The notes beneath the pieces are model-generated. The model was not told where the DNA came from and did no database searches. It saw only the letters and a list, made by a program, of their open reading frames with translations. A stretch of 14,540 bases of DNA from an archaeon (GTDB lineage: Archaea; Thermoproteota; Nitrososphaeria; Conexivisphaerales; UBA164): contig JAJZYL010000014.1 of NCBI GenBank assembly GCA_021798095.1, positions 1 to 14,540 on the forward strand, given 5' to 3'. Both the position numbers and the translations under genes were made by a program. Numbering within the stretch: position 1 is the stretch's first letter; each line of letters starts with the position of its first letter. Of the stretch, positions 1-5,786 are shown piece by piece.

Positions 1-549
1 AGACGATTTAGTAGCTATGACTGTTTCCCGATGAAAACCTTTTCTATAAGATATGTTAAAACCTAATTCTCCTAAATGCCTTCTGATTTCCTGTTTGTGT
101 GCAAATTCAACGTATATGAATGCGCCATCAGGAACGAGTACCCTGTGGATTTCGCCCAGCCCAGTAAATATATTTTCGAGTTTCCCAAGGTGATGGAGTA
201 TCAGGTGCGCCACAACGAGGTCAAATGTGTTATTCTGATATCGCAAATTAGTTGCATCAGCCCGTTCAACGGTAATAACATCGGGAACCCCGCCAAACTT
301 ATCTTCTAGGCGTTTCCTTGCCGTAGCTACCTGATCCTGATCAAAATCGGTGAGCGTGATAGATAGAGGGTGAAATTTTTCATACAACAAGGAAGAAAGG
401 GCTCCATTTCCAGCTCCTAGTTCCAGGATTCTTGAGTTGTTTCCAACCTTTACTACCCCTGATTCTTTCATCCTGAAAAGAAGTTTTTCGAAGTACCCTT
501 CTCCTCTTTTGTTCACGAACCACTTCTCGATACGGGAAAGTTCAGGCAC
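1..549 (-). CDS. class I SAM-dependent methyltransferase, partial (3' end beyond left edge)
   Basis: The reverse strand is open from GTG at 549 to the window edge, giving 183 visible residues. The fold is a Rossmann-type methyltransferase of the Methyltransf_11/25 kind. The SAM-binding motif I is ILELGAGNGALSS at about residues 41-53. An acidic strand-2 end, TDFDQ, follows at about 67-71. An ADATNL motif lies at about 97-102, then FDLVVAHLILHHL at about 109-121 and HRVLVPDGAFIYVEF at about 135-149. That order is typical of enzymes that methylate small molecules or quinone-like lipids. The substrate cannot be read from the sequence. The GTG start is chosen because a TATA-like box (571-580) is centred 26 bases upstream, which suits a leaderless message. 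The gene is divergent from the adenosine kinase gene. The fold call is secure; the role is unknown. Confidence 0.85.
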   Translation of the reverse strand, partial: MPELSRIEKWFVNKRGEGYFEKLLFRMKESGVVKVGNNSRILELGAGNGALSSLLYEKFHPLSITLTDFDQDQVATARKRLEDKFGGVPDVITVERADATNLRYQNNTFDLVVAHLILHHLGKLENIFTGLGEIHRVLVPDGAFIYVEFAHKQEIRRHLGELGFNISYRKGFHRETVIATKSS

Positions 550-570
550 GCAATATCTAAATATAATTAA

Positions 571-580
571 TCTTAAATAT
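571..580 (-). promoter_or_regulatory. TATA-like box for the methyltransferase gene
   Basis: On the minus strand this reads ATATTTAAGA, centred about 26 bases upstream of the GTG at 549. The spacing fits an archaeal promoter whose transcript begins at or next to the start codon. Confidence 0.45.
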
Positions 581-790
581 CTTTCTTGCAGTAGTAATTT
601 AAGCTAGTCACATAACATCATTTCGTGACAGAGTGACTGGAATACAACAAGAGGGTGGTTAATGAGATAGTTAAGGGTTCTAACCGCTAATGGTAAGACC
701 TATGCATACCCCACAAATTATATCGCATCATGGCCATTCTCCTGCGCCCTTGGGAAGCGGGTCGTTGGTTCGGGCCTAGACGGAACTAAC

Positions 791-800
791 ATTTATATAA
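791..800 (+). promoter_or_regulatory. TATA box for the adenosine-specific kinase gene
   Basis: ATTTATATAA is centred 27 bases before the ATG at 823. This is a close match to an archaeal TATA box at leaderless spacing, and the clearest promoter in the window. Confidence 0.65.
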
Positions 801-822
801 TTCAGAATGTAAAATTTTCTCA

Positions 823-1305
823 ATGAAGATATCAGGGATAAGGATAGACATTCCTAAAGGAGTTAATATAATACTTGGTCAGTCCCACTTTATCAAGACC
901 GTTGAAGATATTTATGAAAGGCTGGCCACCTCAATGCCCAATATCAAGTTCGGCCTTGCCTTCTGCGAGGCTAGCGGCCCATCTCTAATACGCTATGATG
1001 GAACGGATAAGCGGTCCATCACGTTAGCCACGGACATAGCTAAGAGGATAGCTGCCGGTCATTCCTTTGTAGTTATCTTGAACGGGGCTTACCCCATCAA
1101 CGTGTTGAACAGGATCAAGGATGTGGAGGAGGTGGTTGGTATCTACTGCGCAACCGCTAACTCGATATCAGTAATAACAGCTGATGACGATAACGGAAGG
1201 GCAATCCTCGGGGTTATTGATGGTGTCAGGCCAAAGGGAACGGAGGATAGATCCTCCAAGATGGCTAGGCACAAACTCCTTAGAGATCTTGGCTACAAAT
1301 TGTAG
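823..1305 (+). CDS. adenosine-specific kinase (PF04008 / DUF355 family)
   Basis: This is a complete 160-residue protein, the usual length for this small, single-domain family of mainly archaea and some bacteria. Members have been described as binding adenosine or AMP and phosphorylating adenosine, so a purine salvage role in the cytoplasm is likely. Family-like blocks are visible: GQSHFIKTVEDIYE at about 19-32, FGLAFCEASGPSLIRYDGTD at about 43-62, YCATAN at about 108-113, and GRAILGVIDGVRPKGTE at about 125-141. There is no signal peptide or membrane segment. The ATG at 823 is supported by the TATA box at 791-800, so the message is probably leaderless. The gene stands alone, with glnA downstream behind its own spacer. 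Family assignment is secure; the exact reaction in this organism is inferred. Confidence 0.9.
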   Translation: MKISGIRIDIPKGVNIILGQSHFIKTVEDIYERLATSMPNIKFGLAFCEASGPSLIRYDGTDKRSITLATDIAKRIAAGHSFVVILNGAYPINVLNRIKDVEEVVGIYCATANSISVITADDDNGRAILGVIDGVRPKGTEDRSSKMARHKLLRDLGYKL

Positions 1306-1328
1306 CGCCCCGATCATCATCATTTTAT

Positions 1329-1345
1329 ATGCCAAATCTTGGCAT
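1329..1345. promoter_or_regulatory. inverted repeat upstream of glnA, candidate operator or adenosine kinase 3' hairpin
   Basis: ATGCCAA-ATC-TTGGCAT is a perfect 7-bp inverted repeat with a 3-base spacer, lying 24 bases after the kinase stop and about 30 bases before a TATA-like element at 1371-1380. It could bind a dimeric regulator of glnA or form a short hairpin at the end of the kinase message. The sequence alone does not decide. Confidence 0.4.
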
Positions 1346-1370
1346 TGGTCATCGTGGTCGGTGGATGGGC

Positions 1371-1380
1371 ATTATATAAT
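1371..1380 (+). promoter_or_regulatory. TATA-like palindrome in the glnA upstream region
   Basis: ATTATATAAT is a self-complementary TATA-like element. Its predicted start point, about 26 bases downstream, falls at about 1402, which is the left edge of the second inverted repeat (1402-1416). A transcript from here would carry a leader of roughly 130 bases before the glnA ATG at 1530. Confidence 0.35.
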
Positions 1381-1401
1381 GTCAGATGTTAAATATCTAT
1401 A

Positions 1402-1416
1402 GCAGTCATGGACTGC
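1402..1416. promoter_or_regulatory. second inverted repeat upstream of glnA
   Basis: GCAGTC-ATG-GACTGC is a perfect 6-bp inverted repeat with a 3-base spacer, the same architecture as the repeat at 1329-1345 but a different sequence. The centres of the two repeats are 72 bases apart. It sits where transcription from the 1371-1380 TATA element would begin, so it could be an operator or a 5' hairpin of the transcript. Confidence 0.4.
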
Positions 1417-1500
1417 ATAATAATATAAGGCAATATATATGAATAAACTGATATATAATTAGTGTATATTTGTTACTTTGTTCATTTAATGAGGGAAATG

Positions 1501-1508
1501 TTTATTAT
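1501..1508 (+). promoter_or_regulatory. TATA-like element at leaderless spacing before glnA ATG
   Basis: TTTATTAT is centred about 26 bases before the ATG at 1530. It is one of several AT-rich elements in the glnA upstream region (others lie near 1421-1439 and 1451-1460), so the promoter actually used is uncertain. Confidence 0.3.
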
Positions 1509-1529
1509 GCTAAAGATTTAAGCGGTATT

Positions 1530-2984
1530 ATGCCTTACAGATTAGTGGATGGAAAACCGGAAAGTTATACTTATACGGCGGCCGAGGTCAGTGCCGCATT
1601 AAAGGATAGAGGTATTAAATACCTAGATCTCCAGTTTGTAAATTTAACCGGCAGGCTTCAGCACATAACCATCAGCGCGGCCCACTTGGATAGCGACTCC
1701 TTCATCTCCGGTATACCGAAGGTGGACGGTTCTAGCATCAAGGGTTTCACCGGCATCGAAGATTCTGACCTTATATTCATACCAGACCCATCCACCTTTG
1801 TGGTGTTGCCCTGGTACGATGGGTCTATAGCAAGGATCATGGGGGACATCTATTGCGATATGGGTAGGAAGAGGCTTGATAGTGATTCACGGTCAGTGGC
1901 TCAGAACGCTGAGAAATACCTGAACGGACTGGGTTATACCGCCCTTTTAGGACCGGAGCTAGAATACTTTGTGTTCGGTCAGGTCCACTGGGACGCCCTT
2001 ACCGGTTATAGGCAAAGCTACTCAGTGGATTCAGAGGAGGCCCCCTGGGCTGATAACCCTTACAGGATGAGGTACAAAGAGGGCTACTACCCAGCACCCC
2101 CCTATGACCCGCTTATGGAATACAGGTCAAAGCTGTCCGATGCGCTGGCTATCATGGGATTGCTGGTAGAGGCACACCATCATGAAGTTGCGGCCGCTGG
2201 GCAGATAGAGGTCAACACATATAGGGATTATCTTCTGGAAACGGCCGACGCGGTGACAACGCACAAGTATGCCGCGAAGATGGTAGGCCAGTCGCTTGGA
2301 AAGTGGGTCACTTTTATGCCGAAACCCATCTTTGGTGACAACGCGAGCGGCATGCATGTAAACATCAGCGTCTGGAGCGGCAAACACGGGAAACACATGG
2401 AGAACAAATTCTTTGATGAAAATGATAAGTACGCTCAAATAAGCCAGATGGCCAGGTACTTTGTGGGTGGTCTGTTGAGCCATACCAGGAGTTTGGCTGC
2501 CATTGTGGCTCCCACTACAAACAGCTATAAGCGGCTGGTCCCAGGATATGAAGCCCCTACAAATATAGCTTGGAGCCGCGGCAACAGGAGCGCCAACGTC
2601 AGGATCCCAATATATAATAAAGGGTCTCCCAGCAACAAGCGTATAGAATACAGAACACCCGATCCCAGCTGTAACCCATACCTAGCGCTCTCAGCCATAC
2701 TGCTGGCTGGCATGGATGGTGTTAAGAAAAAGATCGAGCCGCCAGAACCGGTGGATGAAGACCTGTACAGCATTTCGCCTGAAAGAGCTGCCTCACTGAA
2801 GGTCGGAAAGCTGCCCAAAGATCTCTCTGAGGCCATTGAAGAGCTTCAGTCGGATAAAGAATATCTCAAGCCAGCTTTCACGGATAGCCTGTTAGATAAA
2901 ATTATACAGATTGAGAAGAAAGAAATAACGGAAGTGTCAGCCAGGCCTCATCCATACGAATATCATTTATACTTTGATGTATAG
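1530..2984 (+). CDS. glnA: glutamine synthetase, type I (GlnA)
   Basis: The protein ligates ammonia to glutamate with ATP, the central step of nitrogen assimilation, as a cytoplasmic dodecamer in known relatives. With ATG at 1530 it has 484 residues. The N-terminal beta-grasp runs to about residue 80 and includes DGSSIKGF at 67-74. The catalytic domain has GPELEYFVF at 141-149, HHEVAAAGQIEVN at 217-229, the ammonia/glutamate-site region SGMHVNIS at 273-280, NSYKRLVPGYEAP at 331-343, and the IEYRTPDPSCNPYLA block from about 372. A DLYSIS stretch near 411-416 corresponds to the loop holding the adenylylated Tyr in enterobacterial GlnA; whether this Tyr is modified is unknown. The frame stays open upstream to a TTG at 1470, but that extension has no family resemblance, so I prefer 1530. 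The 3' end overlaps convergent tgtA by 22 bases. Confidence 0.96.
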   Translation: MPYRLVDGKPESYTYTAAEVSAALKDRGIKYLDLQFVNLTGRLQHITISAAHLDSDSFISGIPKVDGSSIKGFTGIEDSDLIFIPDPSTFVVLPWYDGSIARIMGDIYCDMGRKRLDSDSRSVAQNAEKYLNGLGYTALLGPELEYFVFGQVHWDALTGYRQSYSVDSEEAPWADNPYRMRYKEGYYPAPPYDPLMEYRSKLSDALAIMGLLVEAHHHEVAAAGQIEVNTYRDYLLETADAVTTHKYAAKMVGQSLGKWVTFMPKPIFGDNASGMHVNISVWSGKHGKHMENKFFDENDKYAQISQMARYFVGGLLSHTRSLAAIVAPTTNSYKRLVPGYEAPTNIAWSRGNRSANVRIPIYNKGSPSNKRIEYRTPDPSCNPYLALSAILLAGMDGVKKKIEPPEPVDEDLYSISPERAASLKVGKLPKDLSEAIEELQSDKEYLKPAFTDSLLDKIIQIEKKEITEVSARPHPYEYHLYFDV

Positions 2985-4510
2985 TTGAGCTGAATGAACC
3001 TGTAGAAATCAGCGTTATCCATCTTTTTCAGCGCTGGGATGCCGGCCAGACGTTTGGCGATCCCGGCCCTACTCTCATGGTAGACGACTTGAGCATCCTC
3101 ATACTTCCCTATGACGGCCCTTATGAGCCGGAGGTCGGCCCGCTGATATGAACTCCTTATCGTGCTCTGTGACAGTGGATAGACATCATGTAATTCTATT
3201 GGAACGAGGCCCAGAAATGGCACAGCTAGAAATACATCTGCCTTAATGGATGGAAGCAGCTTAACAAGCTCTTCTGCCCTCTTGAAGGTGAACTCATCAA
3301 AGTTCCTTGGTAATATGATTATAACCCTATCGTGCATAGGCTTCCTCCTAACCAGATATTCCCTATGCCTCCTTATTTCTGGCCGGGTCAGGTCGGTTTC
3401 ATCAAACAAAAACAGCGCCCGTTCCTTAAAGAAGGGCGTCCCGTTATCCAATAGATGCCCAGTTCCTGAGATTCTGGAGATATATCTGGTTGCTTCAAAC
3501 GCCGCCGGGTGGGACCTCCCCTTTTCCATTATATATTCCCAGAGCCTACCTTCCTTTATGGCCTCCTTGATCAGGTTCAGCTCCATCTTCAACACGTACA
3601 GGTTGTGGATGGCCAAATTCTCGGCCAGTTCCTTGTGGCCCATGTCCAGCAGGTTGTTCAAACCTGTATTGCACACCGGGCAGGAACACGGTAAATAGCT
3701 CATCTCTTCAAGTTTCCTAGAGCCGTGAAGGGTCATATAGGAGCCCCTCTTGGCGAAGAGTATATACGAAGCTGAATCGAAGATATCACACCCTAGTGCT
3801 ACCGATAATCCCATGGTCAGCGGATGGGCAGCCCCGAACAGATGTAACGGTTTTTCAATTGGAAGGACTGACCTGGTCACGTTTATCATCCTTGCCAAGG
3901 CGGCGAAGTCATAGTTATTCATGAGCTCTACGGGGCTACCCAGTGCGAACCAATCGAATCCCATATCGGCCATCTCCTTTGCTGAGTATTTCACCAGCCG
4001 ATCGTGCTCGCCACCCTGAATGGGCCCAACCCAGGCCGTCCCCTTCCTGTTTATTACATTCAGAGACCGCCTTGCGGAGTCGATAGTAAACTTGACCGTT
4101 TCCTTTGCGTGTTCATATGAGGCATTCTTTCCGGTGGGCCTGTCAAGTATAACGGCTATATCCGATCCTATATCCTGTTGAAATAGGGCTATTTCTTCAG
4201 GGGCAATTTCAAGGTCGCCATATTCCAGCATCTGGTATCCTCCGGAATCGGTCATGATAATTCCATCAAAACCTACAAGTGAATGCAGCCCTCTTTCCCT
4301 GGCCTGAGAAGCTAACCTCTTATATAGGATATAGGAGTTTGTAATGACGGCGTCAAAACCCATTTCTTTTATCCTTGTAGCCGGTATCTCCTGCTTATAC
4401 GGGTGGACGACCGGTAGAAAGATCGGCGTCTCAAGGTTTTTTCCGTTCAGCTCCAACCTTCCGATCCTACCCATGAGGTCTGACGATTTAACTTCGAAAC
4501 TGACCCTCAA
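2963..4510 (-). CDS. tgtA: archaeosine tRNA-guanine transglycosylase (TgtA)
   Basis: The enzyme exchanges guanine-15 of archaeal tRNA for preQ0, the first tRNA-bound step towards archaeosine. It has 515 residues starting at a TTG; a TATA-like box at 4534-4544 is centred about 29 bases upstream, so the message is probably leaderless. The TIM-barrel catalytic domain (about 1-340) shows TDSGGYQM with Asp at about 88, FDSASY with the nucleophilic Asp at about 245, and a zinc site CSCPVC at about 275-280 with a His near 302. The tail from about 385 (RVIIILPRNFDEFTFKRAEE) resembles the C1 domain shared with ArcS. No PUA domain is visible at the C-terminus, which many euryarchaeal TgtA proteins have. 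Such a domain may be encoded elsewhere. The 3' end overlaps glnA. Confidence 0.93.
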   Translation of the reverse strand: MRVSFEVKSSDLMGRIGRLELNGKNLETPIFLPVVHPYKQEIPATRIKEMGFDAVITNSYILYKRLASQARERGLHSLVGFDGIIMTDSGGYQMLEYGDLEIAPEEIALFQQDIGSDIAVILDRPTGKNASYEHAKETVKFTIDSARRSLNVINRKGTAWVGPIQGGEHDRLVKYSAKEMADMGFDWFALGSPVELMNNYDFAALARMINVTRSVLPIEKPLHLFGAAHPLTMGLSVALGCDIFDSASYILFAKRGSYMTLHGSRKLEEMSYLPCSCPVCNTGLNNLLDMGHKELAENLAIHNLYVLKMELNLIKEAIKEGRLWEYIMEKGRSHPAAFEATRYISRISGTGHLLDNGTPFFKERALFLFDETDLTRPEIRRHREYLVRRKPMHDRVIIILPRNFDEFTFKRAEELVKLLPSIKADVFLAVPFLGLVPIELHDVYPLSQSTIRSSYQRADLRLIRAVIGKYEDAQVVYHESRAGIAKRLAGIPALKKMDNADFYRFIQLNYTSKYK

Positions 4511-4533
4511 ACTTATTTAGGTATGATAACACA

Positions 4534-4544
4534 GTTTTTAACCT
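4534..4544 (-). promoter_or_regulatory. TATA-like box for tgtA
   Basis: On the minus strand this reads GGTTAAAAACT, centred about 29 bases before the TTG start at 4510. It supports that non-ATG start and a leaderless or nearly leaderless transcript. Confidence 0.4.
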
Positions 4545-4583
4545 TTGAGTGTACCGTCATATACATGTTAGCCTGTGCCTCGG

Positions 4584-4594
4584 CATATTTTTAA
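4584..4594 (+). promoter_or_regulatory. TATA-like box for the tandem-SIS gene
   Basis: CATATTTTTAA is centred about 28 bases before the GTG at 4617. If used, it lies inside the longer reading frame that begins at GTG 4575, which argues for the shorter start. Confidence 0.4.
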
Positions 4595-4616
4595 GTCCAT
4601 TTATCTGCATAAGTAC

Positions 4617-5741
4617 GTGGGCACAGCGTATAATTACTATGGGGACCTTGTGACGCTCGTATCCTCATACGAGTTGCCCGGCAATACTGGACTTCTGAAA
4701 GATGGAATAAGGGCCGCCAAGCGGATCATACTGATGGGCACTGGCAGGTCAGGTGACGTTGCAGATATAACGCTCCGCTTTTTGCGCAACATAGGCTTTA
4801 ATAATTCGTATGGCCCTGGCGAGGTTCCGTACATCCTGAAGAAGGATGACCTGCTACTGGCCATTTCCGGAAGCGGCACTTCGTTCTATACACTGGAAAC
4901 GGCAAGGGTTGCCAAGAATTCAGGAAGCACGGTGGCTGCCATAACAAGCAATGATAAAAGCCCCTTGGCGACGCTTTCGGATTTAACCATAGCTATCCCC
5001 GGCAGTAGCGCCATGCGAAATGGTGTCGATTACTATTCCAGGCAATTGACTGGGTTTCCCTTCGCGGTCCTCACTCCTCTTGGAACGCTGTTCGAACTAA
5101 GGGCGTTGCTATTCTCGCTTTCAATAATAGCCGGCCTTCAGGGCAAGGAGATTTCAACCACGCACAGTTCATTGATGGATGCTATTGCGTCCTATTATCC
5201 GCCCAAATCTTATTATGAAGAGCTTTATAGGCTGGCACCCAAGCCGCGGTCCCTTACTAATCCCCTTGGGGGAAGGACGGTGACCATAGGAGAGGGGTTG
5301 AGTGGGGCGGTGGCCAGATTCTTTACTACGAGGTTGAGGCACTGTGCAAAGGAAAAGGAGGAAAGAATGGTAAGTTACTGGCTTGATAAGGGTACGATGA
5401 GCGTATCCGAGGGGGATATGGTGCTCACCATATCCGGGTCAGGAGGGCACATCCCCACCATGTTATCGGAAGCTGGTAAAAGGAAGGGGGCAAAGGTAGT
5501 GGCTATAACTTCGTTTGCGGATTCCCCTCTAGCCAAGGCAGCTGATCTGGTGATCCACGTGCCGGGCCGAGTAAACATGAACCTCAAAGGGTTGAGGGCA
5601 AGCTATTTTCCGAGCGATCCTCTTCTATCGGTGTTTGAGTTAAGGTCTCTATTCTTCCTGGAGACATTCATTTACTATCTTGCCATACAGGAGGGCATAA
5701 CAGAAACGGATATGAAAAGGGTCCATTCGGATTTCACCTGA
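4617..5741 (+). CDS. tandem SIS-domain protein, 6-phospho-3-hexuloisomerase-like
   Basis: The 374-residue protein holds two SIS (sugar isomerase) domains in one chain. Domain 1 (about 32-180) has MGTGRSGDVAD near 40 and LLAISGSGTS near 80-89. Domain 2 (about 219-360) has VTIGEGLSGAVARF and VLTISGSGGHIP near 268-280. Each half ends with a similar block, TLFELRALLF and SVFELRSLFF, pointing to internal duplication. The layout of each half resembles 6-phospho-3-hexuloisomerase (HxlB/PHI) of the ribulose-monophosphate pathway. Only the second half ends with a KRVHSDF tail like the terminal His motif of PHI. PHI is normally about 180 residues, so this is a double-length relative. Sugar-phosphate binding is likely; the actual substrate is not known. 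Start chosen from the TATA box at 4584-4594; GTG 4575 is the alternative, giving 388 residues. Convergent with the Tes-like gene. Confidence 0.8.
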   Translation: MGTAYNYYGDLVTLVSSYELPGNTGLLKDGIRAAKRIILMGTGRSGDVADITLRFLRNIGFNNSYGPGEVPYILKKDDLLLAISGSGTSFYTLETARVAKNSGSTVAAITSNDKSPLATLSDLTIAIPGSSAMRNGVDYYSRQLTGFPFAVLTPLGTLFELRALLFSLSIIAGLQGKEISTTHSSLMDAIASYYPPKSYYEELYRLAPKPRSLTNPLGGRTVTIGEGLSGAVARFFTTRLRHCAKEKEERMVSYWLDKGTMSVSEGDMVLTISGSGGHIPTMLSEAGKRKGAKVVAITSFADSPLAKAADLVIHVPGRVNMNLKGLRASYFPSDPLLSVFELRSLFFLETFIYYLAIQEGITETDMKRVHSDFT

Positions 5742-5773
5742 CCCGTAAATCCTATATGCTTTATATGCGGGTC
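5740..5773. terminator. inverted repeat between convergent genes, possible terminator
   Basis: GACCCG at 5740-5745 is complementary to CGGGTC at 5768-5773, around a 22-base AT-rich loop. It fills the short gap between the stops of the SIS gene and the radical SAM gene. No long T-tract follows on either strand, so termination is a guess. Confidence 0.25.
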
Positions 5774-5786
5774 TGTCCTGCACGGC

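Larger units (their letters stand above)
550..822. other. divergent intergenic spacer with repeats and a GC-rich hairpin
   Basis: This 273-bp spacer separates two divergent genes. AGTCAC at 606-611 is complementary to GTGACT at 633-638, and GTGAC is also directly repeated at 625-629 and 633-637. A near-palindrome GGTT-CT-AACC lies at 676-685. About 740-776 is clearly richer in GC than the flanks. There CCTGC can pair with GCGGG, with CCC/GGG stacked inside, giving a stable hairpin. A 29-codon open frame (690-779, plus) also runs through this part. I could not fold the GC-rich piece into a tRNA. Nothing here is proven to be a gene. Confidence 0.4.

Noticed and set aside
76..309. Plus-strand open frame of 77 codons
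   Set aside because: It lies antisense to the methyltransferase, whose motifs are unmistakable on the minus strand; the plus frame resembles nothing.
735..790. Possible tRNA or tRNA fragment (loop-like CTTGGGA and GGTTCGGG)
   Set aside because: The anticodon stem and the T stem do not pair in the required positions, so no cloverleaf could be drawn.
1470..1529. Longer glnA starting at TTG 1470
   Set aside because: The extra 20 residues do not look like the family, there is no good ribosome binding site, and a TATA-like element lies inside this stretch.
2127..2836. Two minus-strand open frames of 118 and 103 codons inside glnA
   Set aside because: They are antisense to conserved glutamine synthetase motifs and have no recognisable domains.
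3246..3698. 150-codon plus-strand open frame
   Set aside because: It is fully antisense to tgtA, which has clear motifs, and is low-complexity and Ser/Leu-rich as expected of a shadow frame.
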